Below are positions 34,727-42,563 of a stretch of DNA of 53,636 bases, piece by piece. The position numbers and the translations under genes are program-made. Under the pieces are notes generated by a model that was not told where the DNA came from, ran no database searches, and worked only from the letters and a program-made list of their open reading frames with translations. Position 1 is the first letter of the stretch. Every line of letters begins with the position of its first letter. Origin of the DNA: Bacteroidota bacterium (lineage in GTDB: Bacteria > Bacteroidota > Bacteroidia > Bacteroidales > DTGW01); assembly GCA_029550865.1 (NCBI GenBank), contig JAKPGM010000050.1, forward strand, positions 1 through 53,636, in the 5' to 3' direction.

Positions 34727-35881
34727 TCACAAAAATTTAAGACAAACAGGCATAGGAACCGCAAAGGTGTATACTTCTTTTAGTGAACCATCGTTTTGTA
34801 TGGTAAAAACGACAATATTATTGCTATCCTGATTGGCAACGAGTAAGTAGCGACCCGAAGGATCGATACAAAAGTTTCGCGGCGTGCGTCCTCCCGAGAG
34901 AGTGTGTCCTATCGCGGATAATCGTCCAGTTTGGGGATCAATGCTAAAGCAGGCTATATTGTTGATTTCGCCGCGATTGGTGGCATATAGATATCTTCCA
35001 TTGGGGGTGATATGCACGTCTGCTGAGCCAGGATAACGATTCTCGCCACTATCGACTGTCGAGATGGTTTGAATATTCTCGAGCCTACCATTGCTTGGAT
35101 TTACATTTACAACCTCGATGGTACCGGCAAGTTCTGACAAAACATACATCCATCGACCGCTGGGATGTATAGCCAGATGTCGTGGTCCGGAACCTGGTGC
35201 AGTGGCATAAGAGTCTGTTGAGCCTATTAGTTTTTTCTGCAACGTATCAATCGAAAAGCAATGTACTCGATCGATTCCTAAATCGGTAGCATAAATTCTG
35301 TCGTTGAAAGGATTAGGCATAATCATGTGGGCATGAGGGCCTTCCTGCCTGGACGCATTGGGTCCTTTTCCTTGATCCTGAATGACCGATAATGCCTGGG
35401 TAAGACGCCCATCGGTACCGATGCCAAACATGGCAAAATTCCCCGTACCGTAGTTAGCTACCAGTATGTATTTTCCTGTATTGTCGATACTTACATAGCA
35501 AGGGTAATTACCCCACGAGGGTACGCTGTTGATAAAATTCAGATTATAAGAAGAATCCACACGATACGCACTTACCTGGCCTGGGCTGTTTTCGTTGACG
35601 CAGAACAGAAACTTTTTGTTCTGCAACAGACAAAGATAGGATGGGTTGCTTGCTTTTACCGTGTGTAGTAGTTCGAATTTCGTTGAATCAATGTTAACAC
35701 GGTACACATAAATGCCCTCCGAGTGGCTATTGCCACTGCCCGAAGTATAGGTTCCTACATAGAGAATATATGCATGGTTGCTGTTTACATTATTTTCGGG
35801 TTCTTTTCCAGTAGACTTACAGCTGGGAAGCAGACAGATTAGCGAAAATCCCATGAGCAAAAATGCGATTTGAGTTTTCAT
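34727..35881 (-). CDS. Lactonase family seven-bladed beta-propeller lipoprotein (Pgl-like)
   Basis: This 384-residue protein has a lipoprotein signal (FLLMGFSLICLLPSC, Cys21). Its propeller repeats resemble the YbhE-type 6-phosphogluconolactonase: YVGTYTSG, ASNPSYLCL, GPHAHMIMPNP, GSGPRHLAIHPSGRWMYV and GRTPRNFCIDPSGRYLLVANQDSNNI. An exported lipoprotein is unlikely to serve the cytoplasmic pentose phosphate pathway, so a different lactone or sugar substrate is more probable. It follows the uvrD-type gene by 15 nt. Confidence 0.85.
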   Translation of the reverse strand: MKTQIAFLLMGFSLICLLPSCKSTGKEPENNVNSNHAYILYVGTYTSGSGNSHSEGIYVYRVNIDSTKFELLHTVKASNPSYLCLLQNKKFLFCVNENSPGQVSAYRVDSSYNLNFINSVPSWGNYPCYVSIDNTGKYILVANYGTGNFAMFGIGTDGRLTQALSVIQDQGKGPNASRQEGPHAHMIMPNPFNDRIYATDLGIDRVHCFSIDTLQKKLIGSTDSYATAPGSGPRHLAIHPSGRWMYVLSELAGTIEVVNVNPSNGRLENIQTISTVDSGENRYPGSADVHITPNGRYLYATNRGEINNIACFSIDPQTGRLSAIGHTLSGGRTPRNFCIDPSGRYLLVANQDSNNIVVFTIQNDGSLKEVYTFAVPMPVCLKFL

Positions 35882-35896
35882 GGCAGAATGGGTTAA

Positions 35897-38227
35897 TTAT
35901 TGGATAATTTGTAGTCGGGCAAATTTAAGCAATAGCTTTTTTTCACCCTCAGTGTCAAAATGGACGGTAGCCTTTTGATTGGGTTCCGTTCCCTCAATCG
36001 ATACCACAGTACCCTCGCCAAACTGGTGATGAATGACCCGCATTCCTGCTTTCAGGTTTCCTTGAAGGCTTGTTGCCGTTTCATTATTGGGCGTTGAGGC
36101 CGAACGTTGGCTGGCTGTGTTTATATCCAGCAAGCGGCGCTTCTGAATGAGCAGGGCATTACGTACCTGCGATTGAACCACCGGATCGGGGCGTCGGCGA
36201 GCATCTTTATTGTTTTCGAATTCTTCGTTTTCGTTAAAAAGATTGTCGAGTGTCTTTAGTTCCTGTGCCTTATAATCGACATATTTGGGGTCAATTTCAA
36301 AAATAAAACGGCTGGGGGAGCATTGTACGGGTTTTCCCCATCGATAGCGATTTTTGGCATACGATATCATCACCCGCTTTTTGGCTCGGGTAAGAGCAAC
36401 ATAAAATAAACGGCGTTCTTCCTCTATCTCTTCATCTCTGCCAAGAAGCATACTGGAAGGGAAAAGTCCTTCTTCCATGCCGGCTATGAAAATGTAGTCA
36501 AACTCCAATCCTTTGGCAGCATGAATGGTCATCAGGCTGACCTTGTTATTGTCGTCATCATCGTCAATTTCGGTGTCGGAAAGTAATGAAACAGTACCCA
36601 GGTATTCAGCCAGGCTTGGGTTGCCGTTTTCTTGCTTGCTTTGTTCAACGAAATCTTTAATGCTATTGAGTAACTCTTCAATATTTTCGAGACGACTGAT
36701 ACTTTCGTAACTGGTTTCGGATTTCAAATCGGATAGCATCCCACTTTTCCGAAGCACCTCTTCGGCAACCTCGTAGGCATCGTTTGTGCTGGCAAAGGTT
36801 CGAAATTCTTCGATCAAATTTTTGAATGCTGTAATTTTGGCCAAGGTATTACCTGCCAATTGTAAATCGTAAGCAGAAGGTTGCCCGATAACTTCCCACA
36901 TGCTAACCGTATGTTGCGATGCAGCCAGTTCTATTTTTTCGAGCGTTGTATCGCCAATGCCACGGGCTGGATAATTGATAATACGTTTAAGCGCTTCGTC
37001 GTCTTTTGGATTTTCAATTAAACGCAGGTAGGCAAGCAAATCTTTTATCTCCTTGCGTTGGTAGAACGACATTGAGCCATAAATTCGATAGGGTATGTTT
37101 TTTTTGCGAAGTGCTTCCTCAAAAATACGGCTTTGGGCATTGGTTCGATACAGTACAGCAAAGCGTTGATAGGGTACCTGTTGCGAGAGACTGATGTTCA
37201 TGATTTCACTGGCTACCTGGTAGCCTTCCTCGTGGTCGGTATTGAGCTCTAAAATCTTAATCGGTTCCCCCATCTCTTTATTTGAGAAAACCTGCTTGGG
37301 TATTTGTCCTTTATTTTTCGCAATAACGCTATTGGCAGCATTGACAATGACCTGTGTCGAGCGATAATTCTCTTCCAGTTTAAAGAGGGCGTGTTGAGGA
37401 TAATCGTTTTTAAAGTTGAGGATATTCTCAATACGAGCACCTCGAAAGGCATAGATGCTTTGGGCGTCATCGCCAACTACGCAGATATTCTGATGAAGCT
37501 GTGCCAGCTTTTTTACGATGTAGTATTGCGCAAAATTGGTATCCTGGTACTCATCCACCAGGATGTATTCGAACCAATGTTGATATTTTGCCAGCGCTTC
37601 GGGAAAATCGCGAAAGAGAATGTTGGTATTGAGCAAAAGGTCGTCAAAGTCCATGGCATCGGCTTTCTTGCACCGAATGGTATAAAGCCGGTAGATGTCG
37701 ACCATCTGAGGCATGTTAATCCTACGGTCGTTTTCCAGTAGCAAAGCATTGCTCTGATAGCTGGCTACGGTAATAAGATCGTTTTTGGCTCGTGAGATAC
37801 GCGACTGTACTTCGTTGGGTTTGTATTGATCGGGATTGAGATTAAGCTCTTTAATTACCGATTTAATCACACTGCGCGAGTCGGTAGTATCGTATATCGA
37901 ATAGCTCGATGAGTATCCAAGGAGTGCAGCTTCACTACGAAGAATTCGGGCAAATATCGAATGGAAAGTACCCATCCAGAGGCTGCGAGCATGTTCCTGT
38001 CCAACCAGCTGTCCGATACGCTCTTTCATTTCGTTGGCAGCTTTATTGGTAAAGGTTAATGCCAAAATTTTCCTCGGCGAAACCCCCTTGCTTATCAGAT
38101 AAGCTATTTTGTATGTCAGTACCCGTGTTTTTCCCGATCCCGCCCCTGCTATAACCATCTGTGGACCACGGTCGTATATCACTGCCTCTCGCTGCACCGG
38201 ATTGAGCTGTTCTAATATCCTTTCCAT
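35897..38227 (-). CDS. UvrD/PcrA-type superfamily 1 DNA helicase
   Basis: This 776-residue helicase unwinds DNA 3' to 5' in repair and replication. Landmarks are Q-motif LNPVQREAV, Walker A GAGSGKT at 28-34, TFTNKAANEMKERI, Walker B ILVDEYQDTN near residue 215, GDDAQSIYAFRGA, VSLMTIHAAKGLEFDYIF and the RRLFYVALTRAKKR motif. The C-terminus (GMRVIHHQFGEGTVVSIEG) is the Tudor-like RNA polymerase-binding tail of PcrA/UvrD. ATG 38227 gives the standard N-terminus MERILEQLNPVQ; a TTG at 38287 would only add an unconserved extension overlapping the promoter. Confidence 0.94.
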   Translation of the reverse strand: MERILEQLNPVQREAVIYDRGPQMVIAGAGSGKTRVLTYKIAYLISKGVSPRKILALTFTNKAANEMKERIGQLVGQEHARSLWMGTFHSIFARILRSEAALLGYSSSYSIYDTTDSRSVIKSVIKELNLNPDQYKPNEVQSRISRAKNDLITVASYQSNALLLENDRRINMPQMVDIYRLYTIRCKKADAMDFDDLLLNTNILFRDFPEALAKYQHWFEYILVDEYQDTNFAQYYIVKKLAQLHQNICVVGDDAQSIYAFRGARIENILNFKNDYPQHALFKLEENYRSTQVIVNAANSVIAKNKGQIPKQVFSNKEMGEPIKILELNTDHEEGYQVASEIMNISLSQQVPYQRFAVLYRTNAQSRIFEEALRKKNIPYRIYGSMSFYQRKEIKDLLAYLRLIENPKDDEALKRIINYPARGIGDTTLEKIELAASQHTVSMWEVIGQPSAYDLQLAGNTLAKITAFKNLIEEFRTFASTNDAYEVAEEVLRKSGMLSDLKSETSYESISRLENIEELLNSIKDFVEQSKQENGNPSLAEYLGTVSLLSDTEIDDDDDNNKVSLMTIHAAKGLEFDYIFIAGMEEGLFPSSMLLGRDEEIEEERRLFYVALTRAKKRVMISYAKNRYRWGKPVQCSPSRFIFEIDPKYVDYKAQELKTLDNLFNENEEFENNKDARRRPDPVVQSQVRNALLIQKRRLLDINTASQRSASTPNNETATSLQGNLKAGMRVIHHQFGEGTVVSIEGTEPNQKATVHFDTEGEKKLLLKFARLQIIQ

Positions 38228-38244
38228 CGCTACGGAATTTCCTT

Positions 38245-38252
38245 CAAAAATA
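38245..38252 (-). promoter_or_regulatory. Predicted -7 box of the uvrD/pcrA-type gene
   Basis: Minus-strand TATTTTTG matches TAnnTTTG exactly, 17 nt before ATG 38227. This supports the shorter start. Confidence 0.45.
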
Positions 38253-38436
38253 CAACTCCCCCCTGAGTTATTCGCTGTTCGAATCAAAAAATTACCTACA
38301 AGTTTTCAACATACCCCATCGTTTCAGTTTATTACATTTTCGATTCCTACTGCGTAAATGATTTGAATGATTTTATTTATCCTTAGAACAATACTTGGCC
38401 AATTTTTGTGTTTTATTAATTTGAACAAAAATTTAA

Positions 38437-38466
38437 TTTGCAATGGTGGGTTTATCCCTATATTTG
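38437..38466 (+). promoter_or_regulatory. Promoter of the T9SS type B protein gene
   Basis: TTTG (38437-38440) and TATATTTG (38459-38466), both exact, are separated by 18 nt. Transcription would begin near 38473, so translation must start at ATG 38491 and not at the earlier ATG 38443. Confidence 0.65.
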
Positions 38467-38490
38467 TTGCAAAATTGTATAAAAATATTC

Positions 38491-39951
38491 ATGAGATTTC
38501 GGACATTATTGATATTGAGTATATGTGCCTCGATGCTGGGTGAGGGGGAGATTAGGGCACAGTTGTATGCGCCAACCGCCGATTATCAAACGTGGATTAA
38601 TTATACCGGTTCTAACCCGCTTCGAGTAAGGGTATTTGTGTTTAATCAAAATGAAAGTAACTGGGGTACCCATTGGGGAAGGATAGAAGCGGTATCGGTC
38701 GATTCTACTACGGGTTGGACTTTTCAATGGTCGGTGCTCGATCAGACCAATTTTCAGTTTGTCGATACCCTTGCACCGCTCATTAATGTTCAGGTGGCAG
38801 CACTCGATAATTTAAATTTTGGTTGTTATCGTATACGAATGCAAAAAGGATCAGTCGATACCTCATTCATTGCCTGGGTAATCATCAATCCTTTGCGGTT
38901 TCATCTGGTAAAAACCGACGACGGATATGTCAAGGAATTTGAGTACACCTGCGATTTTCTTGATTTGCGTGCCATTCCTCGCAACGATACTAAATTCGAC
39001 GCCGACCTGCGTTATGTTCATAATGATTATTTTTTGTGCCCTCATCCCTACACGGGTGATTTGTATCGGCTGTCCAACGAGCTTAAGTGTAATTGGGAAG
39101 GTAACGATGGTTCTTCGTATGTGACCACCAAGCCACAGCTTCGCATTTATCAGCCCCCAGCACAGGATACGCGGTACAAGGTAGATGTTACCGATGCTTT
39201 TGGAAATACGGCCAGCGACCAGATTACCTATCGTACCATCAATACCAGAGCCGATTTTAAAATTTTTCTGGCCGAAGATACTATTGCCGGAAGCTTTAAA
39301 AGCAGATACAAAGAGGCAACGGAAGGCGAGGCACGATTGTGGGCACGTTTTGAGAATACTTCGAAAAACGGGGTAAATTTTACCTGGCGGCTATCCGATC
39401 TCATGCTTAATGCTGCCGACTCGGCATACTACCTGCGCACAACGACCGACTCTACCGCTACCATCGAGGATGTGCAGTATTCTTTCCCGCGTACCTACAA
39501 GATAACCCTTATCTCGGAAAGTCCACGTTTTTGCGTCGACAGCATTACCAAAGAAATTGTTATAAAACCATCTAAAATGGGCGATATGGGGAAAAATGCT
39601 TTTCCTAAGGTGATAACGCCCAATAATGATGGGATTCACGATTATTTCTATATTAAAGTAGATAATTCCGATACCATTCAGTCGATTGAATACCTTAGCC
39701 TGCGGATATACAACAGTAGGGGCAGTAAGGTATATGAATACAAAGGCAAAATGGCCGATGGCTGGAAGGGTTGGGACGGCAAAACATTGTGGGGATTAGA
39801 TGCACCAACTGGTATTTACTACTATTATTTCGAGGCAAAGGGCTATGGCCCCTTTGCTTCTACATCGGGCAATAATACCGAACAGTCGGCAGGTACAACA
39901 ACAGGCCCCCGGAAAGTTTCAGGCAAAGGATATGTATATCTGATTCGCTGA
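38491..39951 (+). CDS. Secreted protein with T9SS type B (gliding motility-associated) sorting domain
   Basis: This 486-residue protein has a signal peptide (residues 4-24, LLILSICASMLGEGEIRAQ). The middle is made of beta-rich, PKD-like segments (SNELKCNWEGNDGSSYVTT, YKVDVTDAFGNTASDQITY, TFRVD-like repeats). The C-terminal 90 residues are a T9SS type B sorting domain: FPKVITPNNDGIHDYFYIK, LRIYNSRGSKVYEYKG and DAPTGIYYYYFEAKG. Such proteins cross the outer membrane through the type IX system and attach to the surface. No enzyme domain is seen, so an adhesion or structural role is the likeliest guess. Confidence 0.87.
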   Translation: MRFRTLLILSICASMLGEGEIRAQLYAPTADYQTWINYTGSNPLRVRVFVFNQNESNWGTHWGRIEAVSVDSTTGWTFQWSVLDQTNFQFVDTLAPLINVQVAALDNLNFGCYRIRMQKGSVDTSFIAWVIINPLRFHLVKTDDGYVKEFEYTCDFLDLRAIPRNDTKFDADLRYVHNDYFLCPHPYTGDLYRLSNELKCNWEGNDGSSYVTTKPQLRIYQPPAQDTRYKVDVTDAFGNTASDQITYRTINTRADFKIFLAEDTIAGSFKSRYKEATEGEARLWARFENTSKNGVNFTWRLSDLMLNAADSAYYLRTTTDSTATIEDVQYSFPRTYKITLISESPRFCVDSITKEIVIKPSKMGDMGKNAFPKVITPNNDGIHDYFYIKVDNSDTIQSIEYLSLRIYNSRGSKVYEYKGKMADGWKGWDGKTLWGLDAPTGIYYYYFEAKGYGPFASTSGNNTEQSAGTTTGPRKVSGKGYVYLIR

Positions 39952-39987
39952 TTTTTCAATCACAAAATCCATCTGTTGAGGATATTC

Positions 39988-40575
39988 TTATTGTGTAGTT
40001 TTTTTTCTGTGCCATTTTTTCCACAAAGGATTGATCAGGCGTACACTTCCCACTGCAATGAGTATTATTCCTACAATGAAGATTATCACAAACGAACCGA
40101 GGTAATTAACGTTTCTCAACTCTTCATTTTCGGTAATAACTTTCAGTGTTCCCTTTACCGAACCTATTACAACAAAAATACCTACGAGTATGGCCATTGA
40201 TGCTACAATCTGATTTTGTCGGGTATCGGTCGCTTTGAAATACTCAGTTTGTTTGAACTGGCTGTACCGCATACGTGCGTGTTTTCTGGCTCGTGCTCGG
40301 ATACGCTCTCTCTCAGCTTTCAACCATTCGTCGATAATAGCCTGCGCTTCACGATTGCTTTCGTAAGAATAATCACGAGAAGAAGGGGATACCGAGGCCT
40401 GTGTAAGCTGTCTGATGATAAATTCATAGGCTTCGGTAACTGCAATAAACCGTTCCTGTGCATCGGGGCTGGGATTAACATCGGGATGATATTTCCGGGC
40501 CAACCGACGATACGAACGTTTCACCTCGTCAATGGTTGCATCACGACTTACCCCTAATATGGCATAATAGTCCAC
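39988..40575 (-). CDS. Membrane-anchored J-domain (DnaJ-like) protein
   Basis: This 195-residue protein has an N-terminal J domain (about residues 1-65: DYYAILGVSRDATIDEVKRSYRRLARKYHPDVNPS) with the HPD tripeptide that stimulates DnaK. A charged arginine-rich linker (about 85-110) is followed by two membrane helices (about 128-147 and 160-182). It lacks the Gly/Phe and zinc-finger regions, so it is a class C J protein, probably recruiting DnaK to the membrane. There is no ATG: the frame opens with TTG-GTG, and the GTG at 40575 gives the standard DYYAILG start. Confidence 0.85.
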   Translation of the reverse strand: MDYYAILGVSRDATIDEVKRSYRRLARKYHPDVNPSPDAQERFIAVTEAYEFIIRQLTQASVSPSSRDYSYESNREAQAIIDEWLKAERERIRARARKHARMRYSQFKQTEYFKATDTRQNQIVASMAILVGIFVVIGSVKGTLKVITENEELRNVNYLGSFVIIFIVGIILIAVGSVRLINPLWKKWHRKKTTQ

Positions 40576-40588
40576 CAATTTTTTATGT

Positions 40589-40596
40589 TAAAGATA
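40589..40596 (-). promoter_or_regulatory. Possible -7 box of the J-domain gene
   Basis: Minus-strand TATCTTTA is one mismatch from TAnnTTTG, 13 nt before the GTG start. A leader this short fits the absence of an upstream ATG. Confidence 0.3.
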
Positions 40597-40677
40597 TGCT
40601 TTTTTTCAAATTTTAGCGAAGAAAATCCATGATTGTGTTCCAAGTACAAACACCAATAAGGGTGCTAAGTAGTTTAA

Positions 40678-40928
40678 AGAACGCTAAGAAATATCGCTGT
40701 GAGCTTTGCAACTACTTTACGGTTTTGCGTTAAATCCACCTTCATTTATTGCGTACCAGTAATGCAACTTCGGGCACTGTTGACATTAAGGCTATCCTTA
40801 ACTGGATTAAAAGTAAGGGAATCTTTGGCGATATTACTGTGTACAAGGTTCAGCTGAGATGGGAAATAACCTCTTCGTCAGGAGGCCTCGATTTTCAGAT
40901 GAATTCCTACAGCGTTACTGTTCAGTAA
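40678..40928 (+). pseudogene. Remnant of a GH12-like endoglucanase C-terminus
   Basis: From 40734 to the TAA at 40926-40928 the frame is open without an ATG near its start. The translation ends TSNATSGTVDIKAIL..., ...ITVYKVQLRWEI and GGLDFQMNSYSVTVQ. This mirrors the C-terminal strands of GH12 cellulases/xyloglucanases (pattern: FDl..fi...RG..., YL..VQaGfE, GGaGL..NSfSvtV). The Glu in RWEI sits where the GH12 acid/base Glu stands, but the usual Gly before it is Arg. The preceding frame (40678-40747, ending KSTFIY) would join to LRTSN by adding one base near 40748, so a frameshift is likely. The remaining two thirds of a GH12 domain are missing. A terminator follows immediately. Confidence 0.45.
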
Positions 40929-40945
40929 CAAATTTTAAAAAATTA

Positions 40946-40980
40946 AGAGAGGCTGCCTTTTTAGGTAGCCTCTCTTTTTT
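40946..40980. terminator. Strong bidirectional rho-independent terminator
   Basis: AGAGAGGCTGCC (40946-40957) pairs with GGTAGCCTCTCT (40964-40975) over 12 bp with one G-T wobble and a 6-nt loop. TTTTTT follows on the plus strand, and the minus strand has AATTTTTT after the stem. It would end both the glycosidase remnant and the FKBP gene that converges on it. Confidence 0.9.
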
Positions 40981-40994
40981 GGGTCGTTTGAATT

Positions 40995-41702
40995 TTACTT
41001 ATTAGATGCGTTAGCAGAAGAATCGATAGATAAAAGTTCAATTTCGAAAACCAGCACTGAGTTGGGTTTAATACGACCCCGGGGATTTCCAGCAGCCCCG
41101 TAGCCTAATTCAGCAGGTATCCATACACGATATTTCGAACCTACTGTCATAAGTTGAAGAGCTTCGGTGAAGCCAGGTATAACACCTCCTACAGCAAAAG
41201 TAGCTGGTTGTCCACGTTCGTACGAACTATCAAACACAGTACCATCGATAAGCGAGCCCTTGTAATGAATGCTTACCATGTCGTCTTTGGTAGGATGAGG
41301 GCCCGTACCTTCTTTCAATACTTCATACTGTAAACCGCTGGCAGTGGTAATTACTCCCTTTTTTTCTTTGTTCTTTTTCAAAAATTCCTGTCCTTCCTTC
41401 AGGTTCTTCATACCCTGCTCCATTTGCAGTTTTGTGAAATATTCCTGAATGTACATGCCAGCATTTTCAGGCTTAATCTTTGTTTCTCTTTTGGCCAATA
41501 CATCTTCTACAGCTTTGCGGAATACTTCGGTATTGAACGAGGGTAAATCAGCTTCTTTAAGGTTTTCGCCAATTGATACCCCAATACAATAGCTCAGACT
41601 ATCGATGTCATTTTTCAATTTTACTGAGCTGGATTTTTGATTACACGAGGCAAACACAATGCTTCCAAGAACAACTACGATGAATAATTTTTTAATGCTC
41701 AT
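40995..41702 (-). CDS. FKBP-type peptidyl-prolyl cis-trans isomerase, lipoprotein
   Basis: This 235-residue isomerase has a lipoprotein signal ending in VLGSIVFASC (Cys20). An FKBP_N dimerisation region (about 30-125) is followed by the FKBP catalytic domain (about 130-225: SGLQYEVLKEGTGPHPTKDDMVSIHYKGSLIDGTVFDSSYERG, VIPGFTEALQLM, ELGYGAAG). It is of the Mip/FkpA type and assists folding in the periplasm. ATG 41702 is used because it starts the signal peptide. A very similar gene lies immediately upstream in the same direction, indicating a tandem duplication. Confidence 0.92.
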   Translation of the reverse strand: MSIKKLFIVVVLGSIVFASCNQKSSSVKLKNDIDSLSYCIGVSIGENLKEADLPSFNTEVFRKAVEDVLAKRETKIKPENAGMYIQEYFTKLQMEQGMKNLKEGQEFLKKNKEKKGVITTASGLQYEVLKEGTGPHPTKDDMVSIHYKGSLIDGTVFDSSYERGQPATFAVGGVIPGFTEALQLMTVGSKYRVWIPAELGYGAAGNPRGRIKPNSVLVFEIELLSIDSSANASNK

Positions 41703-41722
41703 TGTCTTAAATTTTAATAGTA

Positions 41723-41748
41723 AGGGCACGATGTTATTTCTGTGCCTT
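41723..41748. other. Hairpin between the two FKBP genes
   Basis: AAGGGCAC (41722-41729) and GTGCCTT (41742-41748) form a stem with one bulge and a 12-nt loop. On the minus strand no T-run follows, so it may shape mRNA stability or the relative expression of the two genes more than terminate. Confidence 0.35.
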
Positions 41749-41769
41749 TGTTGTTAAACATTATTTTTA

Positions 41770-42483
41770 TTAGTTAGATGCAGGACTGTCGGAGGGGGTA
41801 TTTTCACCCTTATCCACCGAAAGCAGTTCAACTTCGAAAATTAGCACACTGTTGGGTTCAATACCGGGGATGTTTTGTTCGCCATATCCCAGTTCAGCAG
41901 GGATATAAAGCATCCATTTGCTTCCAGGTTTCATCAGCTGTAAAGCTTCTGTCCAGCCCTTAATTACTCCATTAACGGCGAAATGAGCAGGTTCGCCCCG
42001 ATCGTAAGAGCTGTCAAATACTCTACCATCGATGAAAGTCCCCCGATAATGACAGGTTACTTCATCGTTGATGGTGGGCGATTGCCCCTCTCCTTCCTTA
42101 AGAACCTTATATTGCAGGCCACTGGGTAAGGTAACTACACCTTCCTTTTTGCTATTTTCGGCCAGGAACTTTTTGCCTTCTTCCAGATTTTTCTGGGCTT
42201 TAGCCTGATGTATCTTCATCATGTAATTTTGCATGATGGTATTGACCTGTTGTTGGGTAAATAGCGATTCTTTATCAGCGAGAGCATCCTTTATAGCTTG
42301 AAGAAATAACGTCTCATTCAGCTGGACAATACCGGCCGATTTTAGCGATTGGCCAAGTACGCTCCCTAAGCTATATGATACGGTGTCGAGTTCATTCTTA
42401 AGCTGGATGGGCTTATCCTTCTGGGCATAAACACTGGTGATGCCACACACGAGAACGAAAATAAACAACTTTGATTTGAGCAT
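41770..42483 (-). CDS. FKBP-type peptidyl-prolyl cis-trans isomerase, periplasmic
   Basis: This 237-residue paralogue of the next gene has a cleavable signal peptide (LFIFVLVCGITSVYAQ). It has the same two-part build: FKBP_N (about 25-120) and FKBP_C (about 125-225: SGLQYKVLKEGEGQSPTINDEVTCHYRGTFIDGRVFDSSYDRG). The final residues (GENTPSDSPASN) are a polar tail. One copy is soluble and one lipid-anchored, so the pair may serve different periplasmic locations. A perfect -7 box is found 28 nt upstream. Confidence 0.92.
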   Translation of the reverse strand: MLKSKLFIFVLVCGITSVYAQKDKPIQLKNELDTVSYSLGSVLGQSLKSAGIVQLNETLFLQAIKDALADKESLFTQQQVNTIMQNYMMKIHQAKAQKNLEEGKKFLAENSKKEGVVTLPSGLQYKVLKEGEGQSPTINDEVTCHYRGTFIDGRVFDSSYDRGEPAHFAVNGVIKGWTEALQLMKPGSKWMLYIPAELGYGEQNIPGIEPNSVLIFEVELLSVDKGENTPSDSPASN

Positions 42484-42510
42484 ACGATTAGATTTTAATT
42501 AATAAGTACA

Positions 42511-42518
42511 CAAAGGTA
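42511..42518 (-). promoter_or_regulatory. Predicted -7 box of the FKBP gene pair
   Basis: Minus-strand TACCTTTG matches TAnnTTTG exactly, 28 nt before ATG 42483. Confidence 0.5.
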
Positions 42519-42563
42519 GTCAAATTAGTTAACTAAGGAAAAAATCTTATAATTATTTATAGC

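Noticed and set aside
38277-38285. GTTCGAATC, a tRNA T-loop-like string upstream of the uvrD-type gene
   Set aside because: The flanking bases do not form a T-stem (CGCTG against CAAAA) and no acceptor or anticodon arm can be built around it.
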